From assembly GCA_965226865.1 (NCBI GenBank), contig CBDDEH010000004.1:992001-1056000 (forward strand): a stretch of DNA of 64,000 bases, read 5' to 3'. The position numbers and the translations under genes were made by a program. Positions 53,943-62,797 of the stretch are shown here, piece by piece; within the stretch, counting starts at the first letter, position 1; each line of letters begins with the position of its first letter. The notes below the pieces were generated by a model, which worked only from the letters and a program-made list of their open reading frames with translations, was not told the DNA's origin and did no database searches. The DNA comes from CBDDEH01 sp965226865. GTDB taxonomy: Bacteria; Chloroflexota; Dehalococcoidia; Lucifugimonadales; JAGWBF01.

Positions 53943-54347
53943 CTAACGGCGGTTAAGCCAGCGCCTAAAGCGGTCCAATATTCTGGGAGTGTTGTCTTCG
54001 ATAGGCCGGCCGCGCCAGCGCTTTTCAGTGAAGCCCATGCTTGGCCGTATGGAAAATAGCGCATAGGCTATGACAAACAGCACCAGGCCGACGATAACAA
54101 TGGGGGCCATTCCAGCTATTCCGGCGGCCGCGAGGATCATTGCCAACAACAGCAGGCCAAAGCTGGTCAGCATTAGCTTGCCAGCCGATATCTTCAGCCC
54201 TCGGCCTCCGGTGAGAAAGCCAAGAGAACTGGAAGACTCGTCCGGGTTCTTTTGCGTGCTGCCGGCACGGGAGCGCCGACCTTTTGGCATAGCTGCCTCG
54301 GCACGCTTGAGGATCTCCTCGATCTCGTACTTGTACTTCTCCGTCAT
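53943..54347 (-). CDS. Small membrane protein, unknown function
   Basis: The ATG at 54347 follows GGAGGCGGC. The 134 residues start MTEKYKYEIEEILKRAEAAM with a charged, disordered region to about 60, then two membrane segments (GKLMLTSFGLLLLAMILAAA and GMAPIVIVGLVLFVIAYALF), and a basic C terminus (RRWLNRR). The layout is seen in many Chloroflexota hypothetical proteins; function unknown. Confidence 0.65.
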   Translation of the reverse strand: MTEKYKYEIEEILKRAEAAMPKGRRSRAGSTQKNPDESSSSLGFLTGGRGLKISAGKLMLTSFGLLLLAMILAAAGIAGMAPIVIVGLVLFVIAYALFSIRPSMGFTEKRWRGRPIEDNTPRILDRFRRWLNRR

Positions 54348-54429
54348 GCCGCCTCCGGCTGGGATGCCTAGATTGAATATAGCATCCACTCAAAGACTAG
54401 TCAAAGGTCTGTGAAAAACTGGTAGTGGT

Positions 54430-55278
54430 TCAGTTTGAATCTCCCAAAAGCGAAACTATCTCTTCGGTGGTCCAGATATGGTCAGTTAGGCCAGCGGCCA
54501 TTGCCGGAGTCCGAAGGTAGGGGTTTTTTAAACTCTGATGCGGCCTAGCAAAATTATAGTGCATGAAGTGAAGGGAAATCGCGTGCATGTGGTTCTCTAC
54601 CTTTTTTGAGAAGGCGTTGGTTAGCCGTGTGAACCGACGCATAGACACCCGCATGGTCAGGTTCTGGCGTTCGACGTAGCTAGTAGAGACGTGGGCCTTG
54701 TCGGGGTCGCCCTGTATGACCTTAGTCTCAGTGGCGATACACTCAGGGGGGCTGTACCGGCGCTGGCCTTCTACCGTGTTCTGTCCATAAAGCTTGATTA
54801 GCATGGCATAGTCCACCTCAGGCCCAAAAGCCCCCTCTACTGCCTCTAGATACGCCTTATGGCCGTCGGTAGTCAGTTGTACACGGCTAGCCAGCCGTGA
54901 GCGAAGATTGGCAATGAAGTCCCAGGCATCCCGCCCGGTGCGGCCACCAACATGCCAACACGGAACCAACTTCGTAGCTGAATCAATGGCTGTCCAGGTC
55001 CAAACGTCGCCATATCCGAATTCGCCTTTATGCTCCGCCGGGACATTCTTTTCTTTGGCATAGCAGAATTCCCAAATCTCGTCACATTGTAAACGTCTCA
55101 GGTTGAGATTGCGGAGATTGGCCTCTTGGTAATCCAGGCACGCCGAGCCAAGGCCAGCCAGCAACTTGAGCACCGTGTTCTTGGCGACACCGTTCATGCG
55201 AACGATACCATTGATGCTATTGCCTTCGACCAGGGCCTTAACAATCTGTACTCGGCGCTCTTGACTTAGCTTATTCAT
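54430..55278 (-). CDS. IS1-family transposase
   Basis: The 282-residue protein begins with an HTH (MNKLSQERRVQIVKALVEGN, INGIVRMNGVAKNTVLKLLA). The catalytic part contains LRRLQCDEIWEFCYAKEKNV, DVWTWTAIDSATKLVPCWHV, and VQLTTDGHKAYLEAVEGAF. HVSTSYVERQNLTMRVSMRR then HFMHYNFARPHQSLKNPYL is characteristic of IS1-family DDE transposases. The stop lies inside the left terminal repeat. Confidence 0.92.
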   Translation of the reverse strand: MNKLSQERRVQIVKALVEGNSINGIVRMNGVAKNTVLKLLAGLGSACLDYQEANLRNLNLRRLQCDEIWEFCYAKEKNVPAEHKGEFGYGDVWTWTAIDSATKLVPCWHVGGRTGRDAWDFIANLRSRLASRVQLTTDGHKAYLEAVEGAFGPEVDYAMLIKLYGQNTVEGQRRYSPPECIATETKVIQGDPDKAHVSTSYVERQNLTMRVSMRRFTRLTNAFSKKVENHMHAISLHFMHYNFARPHQSLKNPYLRTPAMAAGLTDHIWTTEEIVSLLGDSN

Positions 55279-55330
55279 AATGAACTAATTATACGGAATC
55301 GCTCACGCAATGTCAAGATATTTAGTTCAC

Positions 55331-56320
55331 TTACACCTCCTCTTCAGTGCCAAGAGCATCCCAGTGGACCCGGAATGCTGCCGCTTGACTCCGTATCACC
55401 CGCTCGAAGCCCCTGGCAAGCCGCACATTGGGCAAGATTTCTTTTCTCCGGACATCCCATAAAGCGGGCTGTAAGTGTCGTTCCCAACCTTGGCTTTGCG
55501 CTTCGGCCATTAGATACTGAATGGCTTGCCTAAATCCCAGATTTGGCCTTGGAGAGGAGAGCCACAGTTTGAGGGCCAACTCATCCCCATGACGCCTCAG
55601 GCCAACTTCAGGGTTCACCAAAATGGTTAGCCCCTGTATCTCAATTCTCGCTGGTGGAATTTTAAAAAACTGTGCATCCTGTTGTTTATACCAAAACTCC
55701 AGATACGCTTGGCCGATTTTGTTGTAGTGGTCCTTTCTGGATTCCTTACCTTTTGTGTTTGGCAGTCTTTCTAGTGTCTCTTCGAGGGCAATCTTAAAAT
55801 CTGATAAGTCATGCGTATTCCAATGAGTCTGCCTGAGAGTATTGAGCAGCGCCCAGTAGTAAGACCGCTGCGGATAGCCTTTTGGGTCGATTAAAAAAGT
55901 GCGCGCTTCCTTAACTATCAGCTCCCGTCCTGATACAGGCGCATTATAGAATCGGGCGAAGGTCGCCATTCCGATAGTAGGGTTTTCTAACATACTATGC
56001 ACCCTCCTTTTATGATAGGACTCCCCAAATTTAAGAGAGTGTACCATAAAAACAGAGTCATAGATAGTTGCATTTGTGGGAGCGGGTGGCAAATAGTCAA
56101 ATACGCGCTTCCCAACGGTCATGTCTTGCACGTATAGCTGCTCACAATCACGACATGGGAGAAGCGGTTCCTTGGGGTGAGGCTCTTGAATAGGCCCAGA
56201 AGTTACCAGGTCGTCGCAGAAGCGGTTCTTTAGCTCCTGGGTATTCTCATACCAGAAGTGGGCTCTCGGGTCGATTTGGATGTCAGAGAGGCCGTACCAA
56301 ATGGAGATTGTAGAGGGCAC
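55331..56320 (-). CDS. IS1-element passenger gene, unknown 329-residue protein
   Basis: A GTG start at 56320 follows the stop of the upstream passenger (TGA GTG). The protein has a CxxC in LLPCRDCEQLYVQ, and otherwise no recognised motif. Several regions are rich in aromatic residues (ENTQELKNRFCDDLV, RSYYWALLNTLRQTHWNTHD, YLEFWYKQQDAQFF). The C-terminal part has LKLWLSSPRPNLGFRQAIQY. There is no transmembrane segment. Position inside an intact IS suggests cargo or an accessory transposition factor; I cannot tell which. Confidence 0.6.
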   Translation of the reverse strand: MPSTISIWYGLSDIQIDPRAHFWYENTQELKNRFCDDLVTSGPIQEPHPKEPLLPCRDCEQLYVQDMTVGKRVFDYLPPAPTNATIYDSVFMVHSLKFGESYHKRRVHSMLENPTIGMATFARFYNAPVSGRELIVKEARTFLIDPKGYPQRSYYWALLNTLRQTHWNTHDLSDFKIALEETLERLPNTKGKESRKDHYNKIGQAYLEFWYKQQDAQFFKIPPARIEIQGLTILVNPEVGLRRHGDELALKLWLSSPRPNLGFRQAIQYLMAEAQSQGWERHLQPALWDVRRKEILPNVRLARGFERVIRSQAAAFRVHWDALGTEEEV

Positions 56321-56599
56321 TCATTCACTCCGAGACCATCTAGCCTTCGCCGCCTTCTTTGCGCTTTCCACGCGTTGCTCAGGCGTCAACTTTGCAGCCC
56401 TCGCTGGACCACCCTTCTTGCCACCGAGCCGCCCCAAGGCTACCGCAGCGGCATGGCGTTCCTCTGGCGTCAGTTCAGGGACTTCTACCGACTCTGACTC
56501 AGGTAGGGGTTCTTCACCAGTAGCACGTGCTACAGTGGATGCAGCGCGTTGGTTCAAGTCCCGGGGGCGTTTACCTTGATTGCGTGACCGGTCAGCCAT
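56321..56599 (-). CDS. IS1-element passenger gene, small basic AKR-rich protein
   Basis: The 92-residue protein from ATG 56599 has a charged N-terminal part (MADRSRNQGKRPRDLNQRAA). A repeat-like C-terminal half follows (TPEERHAAAVALGRLGGKKG, GPARAAKLTPEQRVESAKKA), rich in alanine, lysine and arginine. This resembles small histone-like or plasmid-mobility associated proteins that contain GRLGGKKGG-type motifs. It probably binds nucleic acid. It is the first gene in the element. Confidence 0.6.
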   Translation of the reverse strand: MADRSRNQGKRPRDLNQRAASTVARATGEEPLPESESVEVPELTPEERHAAAVALGRLGGKKGGPARAAKLTPEQRVESAKKAAKARWSRSE

Positions 56600-56772
56600 G
56601 CATCTAGGTTACCAGCCAAGAGCACGGCCGTCAAATTCAAACTGAACCACTACCGAAAAACTGAGTCGGAATGGTCAAAAATAGGAAGACTCAGGACAAT
56701 GATTGACCTCAGTGGCAAAGCGGAAGCCCGTCTTCTGACTATACATTAAGGACACCCGCATAGGCAGAGGGC

Positions 56773-58095
56773 CTACCCCTCATCCCATAACCTGCGCAGG
56801 CGCTCCGCCAGTTCCTTCTCTTTGCCCTCTTCGGAAGGCCGGTAGTAACGTCGGTCCTTAAGGGAAGGGGGTAAATAGTCCTGAAGGGCGAAATGGCCAT
56901 GATGGTCGTGGGCGTACTTGTAGTCTTTGCCATATCCCATCCCGCGCATGAGTCCGGTCACGGCATTTCGAAGGTGCAGTGGCACCGTTTCGCTGGTCGT
57001 CTTCCGCACGTCATCCATCGCCTGGTTCAGGGCTGCGTATGCCGAGTTGCTCTTTGGAGCTGCAGCCAAATACACGGTAGCTTCCGCAAGAGGAATGGCG
57101 CCTTCGGGCATGCCGATAAAGTGAACCGCCTGTTGGGCAGCAACTGCCATAGGCAAGGCCATGGGCTCGGCGAGGCCGATGTCCTCCGCGGCTAGAATGA
57201 CCAGCCTTCGAGCGATGAACAGAGGGTCTTCTCCGGACTCGATCATCCGGCCGAGCCAGTATAATGCAGCGTCGGGAGCAGACCCTCGCACGGACTTGAT
57301 GAAGGCTGAGATCGTGTCGTAATGTTGATCGCCGGACTTGTCGTACGGGGGCGCACGACGCTGCATAGCATCCTCTATGGTCTTTGCGTCTATAAGTCGC
57401 ACTCCGTCGTCCCTGGGATCAGTGGCGTAGGCCGCGGTTTCCAGTGCGTTCAGCGCAACGCGCGCATCCCCACCCGACAGGGTGATCAGATACTCCAGGA
57501 CACCTTCTTCGAGTCGTACGCCAAACTTGCCCAGTCCCCTCTCCTCGTCTTCCAAGACCCTGTTTATTATGGTTGCCACATTCTGCTCGGTCAGATGATG
57601 TAAGGTGAAAACGCGGGTGCGGGACAGTAGGGGCGCGGTCACCTCGAAAGAAGGATTCTCGGTGGTAGCGCCGATCAGGGTAAATGTCCCGTTCTCAACA
57701 TGGGGAAGGATGACATCCTGCTGGGCCTTATTGAAGCGATGAATTTCATCCACGAACAGGATGGTTCGCTGGTTGTGAAGGGTGAGGCGCTCTCTTGACT
57801 GGTCTACGATGCGGCGAAGGTCGGCCACACCTGACGTAACGGCGCTGACCGTCTCAAAGTGGGAGCGAGTAGTACCGGCGATGATATGAGCCAGAGTTGT
57901 CTTGCCGCTGCCGGGCGGCCCCCATAGTACGAGAGAGGGAACCTGGTCGGCCTCGATGGCCCTTCGGAGAACGGTACCAGCGCCGACTATGTGCTCCTGG
58001 CCAACGAACTCGTCGAAGCTAGTTGGCCGCACCCTGGCAGCCAATGGCGCTTCTTTTCCTCGGCGGTCCTGGCTTCCATACTCGAAAAGGTCCAA
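56773..58095 (-). CDS. rarA: Replication-associated recombination protein A (MgsA/WRNIP1 family AAA ATPase)
   Basis: The 440-residue protein starts at TTG 58095 (GGAGGGG upstream). [20 protein letters not shown] is followed by [20 protein letters not shown], Walker [15 protein letters not shown], Walker [21 protein letters not shown], sensor 1 [12 protein letters not shown], and the MgsA C-terminal domain ([13 protein letters not shown] segment [20 protein letters not shown]). It remodels stalled replication forks. Confidence 0.95.
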   Translation of the reverse strand: MDLFEYGSQDRRGKEAPLAARVRPTSFDEFVGQEHIVGAGTVLRRAIEADQVPSLVLWGPPGSGKTTLAHIIAGTTRSHFETVSAVTSGVADLRRIVDQSRERLTLHNQRTILFVDEIHRFNKAQQDVILPHVENGTFTLIGATTENPSFEVTAPLLSRTRVFTLHHLTEQNVATIINRVLEDEERGLGKFGVRLEEGVLEYLITLSGGDARVALNALETAAYATDPRDDGVRLIDAKTIEDAMQRRAPPYDKSGDQHYDTISAFIKSVRGSAPDAALYWLGRMIESGEDPLFIARRLVILAAEDIGLAEPMALPMAVAAQQAVHFIGMPEGAIPLAEATVYLAAAPKSNSAYAALNQAMDDVRKTTSETVPLHLRNAVTGLMRGMGYGKDYKYAHDHHGHFALQDYLPPSLKDRRYYRPSEEGKEKELAERLRRLWDEG

Positions 58096-58184
58096 GATGG
58101 CCCCTCCAATACTCGTGTCTAGTTTACATCAGCAGATATGGGGTTGCCATCGCTCGCCTCATGCGGATCACCATACGCGGATAC

Positions 58185-58370
58185 CAGCCATACTTCGACG
58201 GGCTTACCATGAGCGGTGACAGAACCGTAATTCCGCTCACACTGAGCTTGTCGAAGTGTGGCAGTCACAAGGCCTCATGGTGATCCGCCTGAGGCGGATC
58301 ACCATGAACGGATAGAACCCGGAACCGCTCACCCTGAGCATCGTCGAAGGGGAGCGGAACTGTGCACCAT
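58185..58370. repeat. Cluster of REP-like inverted repeats
   Basis: The gene-free stretch 58096-58508 contains a perfect 14-bp hairpin (CATGGTGATCCGCC at 58276-58289 with its complement at 58293-58306). On either side are the words GAGCTTGTCGAAG and CACCCTGAGCATCGTCGAAG in the style of dispersed intergenic repeats. Similar words are at 3770-3850. Confidence 0.65.
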
Positions 58371-58535
58371 GAGCTGGGTATGTCCTCTCGCCCTGATCCT
58401 TCTAAAAGAAGGACGAAGGGTGGCTGGCGACCTCAGGCTGGATTCGATGCCTGAGGATGGTCGTTGCTCCTACAAGAATGGGCATGATATGATTCGCCGT
58501 CACCAGCAATGGCGCAATTAAAAGGACAGATCTCC

Positions 58536-59246
58536 ATGGTGGAAATAAACAGAGATAGCTCCGCACCACCCGTTCCCTGGAAAACCTCCGATCTGGTGAT
58601 CGGGGTATTCATGGTCCTCGTCGGGACCATTCTCGCCCTGGCCGGCTTCGTAGCCGCTGGAGGAGACTCGGATTCGAAGGCGGGTATCGTCGTGATCGGC
58701 GGGTCCGTTGGTGCGATATTGGCCTTCGCCGCCTGGTCGATGGGGCCGGCGAAATACGGCGTATCCCTTGGTAGCTTGGGCCTCAAAATATCCACCCGGA
58801 TGCGCTCTTCCCAGCTCTTTCTACCCTTCCTGGCGCTGGCGGCGAGCTTGACCTTTACCGCCATTTATACCGGCGTCATCTCCCTGACAGGGTGGGACAT
58901 ACTACCTCCCGAACAGCTTCCAGAAGAGGTTACCCTGAACGGACCCTGGATAGTCGTCAGCTTCTTGCTGGTTGTGCTGTGGGGACCGCTGGCTGAAGAG
59001 ATATTCTTCCGGGGATTTATCTTCTCCGGGCTAAGAGCAAGGATAGGGCCTGGCCGGGCGATTCTATTGAGCGCTCTTATCTTCACTCTTTTCCATGTGG
59101 ACCCCAGAGTAATGGTGCCCATATTCGTTACCGGAGCACTGCTGGCCTGGCTTTACCATAGAAGCGGACATATATGGAGCCCATTTCTAGCCCACGCCTC
59201 GCAGAACGGCATCGCCTTCGCGTTAAGCGTTTGGGTCTTAGACTAG
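58536..59246 (+). CDS. CPBP (CAAX) family intramembrane metalloprotease
   Basis: The membrane protein (236 residues from ATG 58536; ATG 58509 would add 9) has about six hydrophobic segments. The active-site motifs are present: EExxxR in GPLAEEIFFRGFIFSGLRAR, FHxD-like in LFTLFHVDPRVM-type segment TLFHVDPRVM, and HxxxN in LAHASQNGIAF. AAAGGA lies 9-10 nt before 58536. Such proteins cleave within or near the membrane; the substrate here is unknown. Confidence 0.85.
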   Translation: MVEINRDSSAPPVPWKTSDLVIGVFMVLVGTILALAGFVAAGGDSDSKAGIVVIGGSVGAILAFAAWSMGPAKYGVSLGSLGLKISTRMRSSQLFLPFLALAASLTFTAIYTGVISLTGWDILPPEQLPEEVTLNGPWIVVSFLLVVLWGPLAEEIFFRGFIFSGLRARIGPGRAILLSALIFTLFHVDPRVMVPIFVTGALLAWLYHRSGHIWSPFLAHASQNGIAFALSVWVLD

Positions 59247-59295
59247 CTACTATGTGTGATATACTTGGGCAAGCTGCCCCCAACAGGAAAATAGG

Positions 59296-60147
59296 ATGAC
59301 TCAGGCGGAGTCCACGACTATAAAGAACCCGACCCGGGACCGGATAGCCGACACATTCACAAAGATAACAGAGGATGGACGGACGGGGCTCATACTGTTC
59401 CTGACCGTTGGCTTTCCGGATCTGGACGCCACAGTTGAACTAGTCCCCGAGTTGGTCGCGGCTGGAGCGGACGCCATCGAGTTGGGTGTTCCTTTCAGCG
59501 ACCCTCTAGCCGATGGCCCGACCATCCAGGCCTCCAGCTTCCAAGCTCTCCAGAACGGGGTGTCTCTGGAAAGCTGCCTGGGGGTGGTTGAACGGCTGCG
59601 GCCAATCGTCCCTGATACGCCTTTGATGTTAATGGGCTACTACAATCCCTTTCTACGCTATGGCCTTTCGCGCTTCGCGCAAGACGCCCAGGCGACTGGG
59701 GTGGACGGCGTCATTGTGCCCGACCTGCCACCTGAAGAGGCCGGCCCAATGATCTGCGAGTGCGAGGCTCACAACATCCGGGTAGTCCCTCTGCTTGCTC
59801 CGACCAGCACGGACTCCCGTATCGAAGGTGCGTGTAGGATAGCCTCTGGGTTTGTCTATTGTGTGAGCCTCACGGGCGTGACGGGGGCACGAGACGAGCT
59901 GGCTGCTGGTTCGCTGGACCTTCTCGAAAGGGCACGCCGGTACACCGATCTCCCACTGGCTGTAGGGTTCGGGATATCCCGCAGAGAGCAAATACTTGCC
60001 CTCGATGGCAAGGCTCAAGCAGCAGTCGTGGGCAGCGCACTTATAAAGACACTCATGGCTTCTCCTCGAGGAGAAATTACGGAGCGAGCACGCCGGTTTG
60101 TAGCGGAGCTATCCGGAAAATCCGCCTCTTCAGGGAGTCTGGAATAA
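59296..60147 (+). CDS. trpA: Tryptophan synthase alpha subunit
   Basis: The 283-residue protein splits indole-3-glycerol phosphate into indole and glyceraldehyde 3-phosphate. FLTVGFPDLDATVELVPELV, IELGVPFSDPLADGPTIQAS (catalytic Glu and Asp), GVDGVIVPDLPPEEA, and VGFGISRREQI are present. No trpB lies here; it is followed by aroH with a 1-nt overlap, so it belongs to an aromatic operon. Confidence 0.96.
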   Translation: MTQAESTTIKNPTRDRIADTFTKITEDGRTGLILFLTVGFPDLDATVELVPELVAAGADAIELGVPFSDPLADGPTIQASSFQALQNGVSLESCLGVVERLRPIVPDTPLMLMGYYNPFLRYGLSRFAQDAQATGVDGVIVPDLPPEEAGPMICECEAHNIRVVPLLAPTSTDSRIEGACRIASGFVYCVSLTGVTGARDELAAGSLDLLERARRYTDLPLAVGFGISRREQILALDGKAQAAVVGSALIKTLMASPRGEITERARRFVAELSGKSASSGSLE

Positions 60148-60506
60148 TGACGGTATGCCGTGGCATTCGTGGCGCAACGACCGCCGAGGATAACACCAAG
60201 GAAGCTATTTTCGCGGCAACTCAGGAGCTATTTGGGCAGATCGTCGACGTTAACGAAGTACAAGAGTCCCAGGTGGGGGCGGCCTTCTTCACCACCACCC
60301 AAGACCTTAATGCCGCGTTTCCTGCCACCGCGGTCCGAGAAATGGGCTGGAAAAACACAGCCTTATTGTGTAGCCACGAAATGGACGTACCGGATGGCTT
60401 GGCCAGGTGCATTCGTGTACTCGTCCTGGTGAACACCGACAAGGAGATTCACGACCTAGAAGATGTTTATCTTAAGGGGGCGGCAAACTTAAGGGCCGAG
60501 TCTTAA
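60147..60506 (+). CDS. aroH: Chorismate mutase, AroH type
   Basis: The 119-residue protein starts at ATG 60147, overlapping the trpA stop (TAATG). MTVCRGIRGATTAEDNTKEA, then FFTTTQDLNAAFPATAVREM, and LLCSHEMDVPDGLARCIRVL match the trimeric monofunctional chorismate mutase of Bacillus type. It makes prephenate for Phe and Tyr. Confidence 0.95.
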   Translation: MTVCRGIRGATTAEDNTKEAIFAATQELFGQIVDVNEVQESQVGAAFFTTTQDLNAAFPATAVREMGWKNTALLCSHEMDVPDGLARCIRVLVLVNTDKEIHDLEDVYLKGAANLRAES

Positions 60507-60543
60507 ACGTAGGTAAGAATGGTTCGAATTCACCGATTTCGGC

Positions 60544-60572
60544 TTGAGCAAAGACGGAGCGGACGATAGAAT
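60544..60572 (+). promoter_or_regulatory. Promoter of aroF
   Basis: TTGAGC (60544-60549) and TAGAAT (60567-60572) are 17 bp apart, about 78 bp before the DAHP synthase ATG. Confidence 0.5.
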
Positions 60573-60649
60573 TAGCAGCTACAATGATCACAAGTAGCTA
60601 GAATCGATTGAGCGATGGCGAACAGACGGTTGAAAGGATATCCCTCAAA

Positions 60650-61675
60650 ATGATCGTGGTAATGCGGCGAGACAGTACGAAGGAGGATCTGGAGAGAGTC
60701 CAGGCACAGATAGAGACTCACGGCCTCACAGTGCATCTGTCAGAAGGAGTCGAGAGGACCGTATTGGGTGTGCTGGGGCAGATCTTCGGCGAGCTGCAAG
60801 CCGAGCTTGAGCAGATGCCAGGCGTTTCACAGGTCGTAAGGATCTCTAAACCATACAAGCTGTCCAGCCGCGAGTGGAAAAACGAAGACACGATTATACA
60901 GGTAGGCGATGTGTCCATCGGCAATCAGGAATTGGTAACGATAGCCGGTCCCTGCGCCGTGGAGACTGAAGAGCAGACCCTTTCCACGGCTCATGCCGTG
61001 CACAAGGCGGGAGCCAAAATGCTGAGGGGAGGCGCCTTCAAACCTCGAACGTCCCCCTACAGTTTCAGGGGCATGGGCGTCCACGGTCTCAAGCTGCTGG
61101 CCAGAGCCAGGGAAGAGACCGGCTTGCCCATTGTCACCGAGGTACTAAGTCCCGAAGACGCAGGTATGGTTGCCGAATACTGTGACGTTCTCCAGATAGG
61201 CACCCGCAACGCCCAGAATTTCAATTTGCTGGACTCTGTGGCGAAAATCAATAAACCCGTGCTGCTCAAGCGGGGATTCGCCTCGACCTACGAAGAATGG
61301 CTTCTTGCAGCCGAGTACTTGCTGTCCGGCGGCAACAGCCAGGTCATACTGTGTGAGAGGGGAATACGAACCTTCGAGACTGGAACTCGGTTTACCCTGG
61401 ACCTGTGCGCCATACCAATGATCAAGAGTCTTAGCCATCTGCCGATAGTTATTGACCCGAGCCACAGCACCGGCATGGCCAAGTTGGTGCAACCGATGGC
61501 GTTGGCAGCAGTGGCCGCCGGAGCCCATGGGGTGATAGTCGACGTACACCCCAACCCGGCAACGGCCAAGTGCGACAGCGCCCAGGCCCTGACCTTCGAC
61601 GGCTTCGAAAACATGATGACCCAGATCATGTCGGTGGCGAGAGCAGTGGGCAAGGTTCCTGCGGGCAGCCGGTAA
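60650..61675 (+). CDS. aroF: 3-deoxy-7-phosphoheptulonate synthase (DAHP synthase, type I beta)
   Basis: From ATG 60650 the 341-residue enzyme has an N-terminal ferredoxin-like domain (MIVVMRRDSTKEDLERVQAQ) that is the feedback module in Thermotoga-type enzymes. The barrel follows: TIAGPCAVETEEQTL, LRGGAFKPRTSPYSFRG, QIGTRNAQNFNLL, LLKRGF, and VIDPSHSTGMAKLVQPMALA. An upstream TTG at 60608 in frame would add 14 unusual residues. It is the first step of the shikimate pathway. Confidence 0.95.
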   Translation: MIVVMRRDSTKEDLERVQAQIETHGLTVHLSEGVERTVLGVLGQIFGELQAELEQMPGVSQVVRISKPYKLSSREWKNEDTIIQVGDVSIGNQELVTIAGPCAVETEEQTLSTAHAVHKAGAKMLRGGAFKPRTSPYSFRGMGVHGLKLLARAREETGLPIVTEVLSPEDAGMVAEYCDVLQIGTRNAQNFNLLDSVAKINKPVLLKRGFASTYEEWLLAAEYLLSGGNSQVILCERGIRTFETGTRFTLDLCAIPMIKSLSHLPIVIDPSHSTGMAKLVQPMALAAVAAGAHGVIVDVHPNPATAKCDSAQALTFDGFENMMTQIMSVARAVGKVPAGSR

Positions 61676-61722
61676 CGGGCAACGCCACTTGTCTACTAGA
61701 CGTTTGTTTCAGAAGACTGTCG

Positions 61723-61751
61723 TTGACGCTCATACCTCCCTGTGCTAGTAT
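61723..61751 (+). promoter_or_regulatory. Promoter of ribF-tyrS
   Basis: TTGACG (61723-61728) and TAGTAT (61746-61751) with 17-bp spacing lie about 120 bp upstream of ribF. Confidence 0.55.
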
Positions 61752-61870
61752 CCATCTGGCAAATCGTAGCGCCGTGCGCCTCCCCTGGCCCGATGAATAG
61801 CTGGTAACGGCTTTTCGGGAAACATAAGCACAATGCTGGCCTGCTGCGTCATCGGGTGAGACGAGTCAGA

Positions 61871-62791
61871 ATGGAATTCCATGAAGAGCTTGCCAAAGCG
61901 TCACCTCCACAAGATACCGCCCTCACAATCGGGGTATTCGATGGTGTACACCTGGGCCACCAACACCTTCTGCGGCACCTGAAAAAGCTGGCTCACGATA
62001 ATGGCCTCATGGCCGGCGTTCTGACCTTTCGAAACCATCCCAGATCAGTACTCAACCCTGAAGTCCGATTGCGCTACGTTTCTCCCGTAGCTGAACGTGT
62101 TTCGCTAATCAAAGACCAGGGAATCGATCTGGTTGTGTGTATCGACTTTACCCGGGAGTTCTCGTTGACCCGAGCGCCAGATTTCGTGGCGCTGCTGGTG
62201 AAGCGCCTCAGGATGTGTGGACTTATAGCAGGCCCAGGGTTCGCCCTGGGACGCCAAAGGGAAGGGGATTTACCGACCCTGCGGCGCCTTGGAGCTGAGC
62301 ACGGCTTCTGGGTGGAAGTCGTCGAACCCTTCTCTTCTGACGATGCGATTATCAACAGCAGCGGAATACGGAAGCTGATAAGTCAAGGCAACGTTGAGAA
62401 GGCTGGCGCGTTGCTGGGCCGCAATCACTCTCTCACAGGAAAGGTCGTGGAGGGAGACCGCAGGGGCAGAGACCTGGGCTTCCCAACGGCCAATTTATCG
62501 GTGGATGAGGATATAATTATTCCCGGAGATGGTATCTACGCCACCTGGGCTATCGTGGACGGGCGGCGCTTTCAAGCGGCGACGAATGTCGGAGTAAGGC
62601 CAACGTTCGGGGTCTCTGGCAGGACAATCGAGGCTTACATTCTGGATTTCGATGAAGACATCTATGGAAAGCAAGTGACTCTGGAGTTCGTGCGCAGGGT
62701 CAGGGACGAGGTCGCATTCCCAGACGTCGAGGCCCTGGTGGCGCAGATGAAGCTCGACGTCGACACGGCTAGGGTCATCCTCTCCAGGTAG
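61871..62791 (+). CDS. ribF: Bifunctional riboflavin kinase/FAD synthetase
   Basis: The 306-residue protein has the nucleotidyltransferase domain (LTIGVFDGVHLGHQHLLRHL, TFRNHPRSVL, AGPGFALGRQREGDLPTL, SSGIRKLISQG). It then has the riboflavin kinase domain (GKVVEGDRRGRDLGFPTANL, GDGIYATWAIVDGRRFQAAT, GVRPTFG). It converts riboflavin to FMN and then to FAD. The start may be ATG 61871 or GTG 61856; both precede the conserved region. Confidence 0.94.
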   Translation: MEFHEELAKASPPQDTALTIGVFDGVHLGHQHLLRHLKKLAHDNGLMAGVLTFRNHPRSVLNPEVRLRYVSPVAERVSLIKDQGIDLVVCIDFTREFSLTRAPDFVALLVKRLRMCGLIAGPGFALGRQREGDLPTLRRLGAEHGFWVEVVEPFSSDDAIINSSGIRKLISQGNVEKAGALLGRNHSLTGKVVEGDRRGRDLGFPTANLSVDEDIIIPGDGIYATWAIVDGRRFQAATNVGVRPTFGVSGRTIEAYILDFDEDIYGKQVTLEFVRRVRDEVAFPDVEALVAQMKLDVDTARVILSR

Positions 62792-62797
62792 GGTTTG

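Larger units (their letters stand above)
54421..56654 (-). mobile_element. IS1-family element carrying two passenger genes
   Basis: The ends are perfect 20-bp inverted repeats: GGTAGTGGTTCAGTTTGAAT at 54421-54440 and its complement at 56635-56654. Both flanks carry GAAAAACT (54413-54420 and 56655-56662), an 8-bp target duplication typical of IS1-like insertion. Inside are a transposase and two further genes on the same strand. A normal IS1 is about 0.8-1.2 kb; this is 2234 bp. Both ends and the duplication are intact, so the insertion appears recent. Confidence 0.9.

Noticed and set aside
59859..60506. Longer frame that joins trpA antisense-phase sequence to chorismate mutase
   Set aside because: The first 95 codons are an alternative frame of trpA; the AroH family begins at the ATG at 60147.
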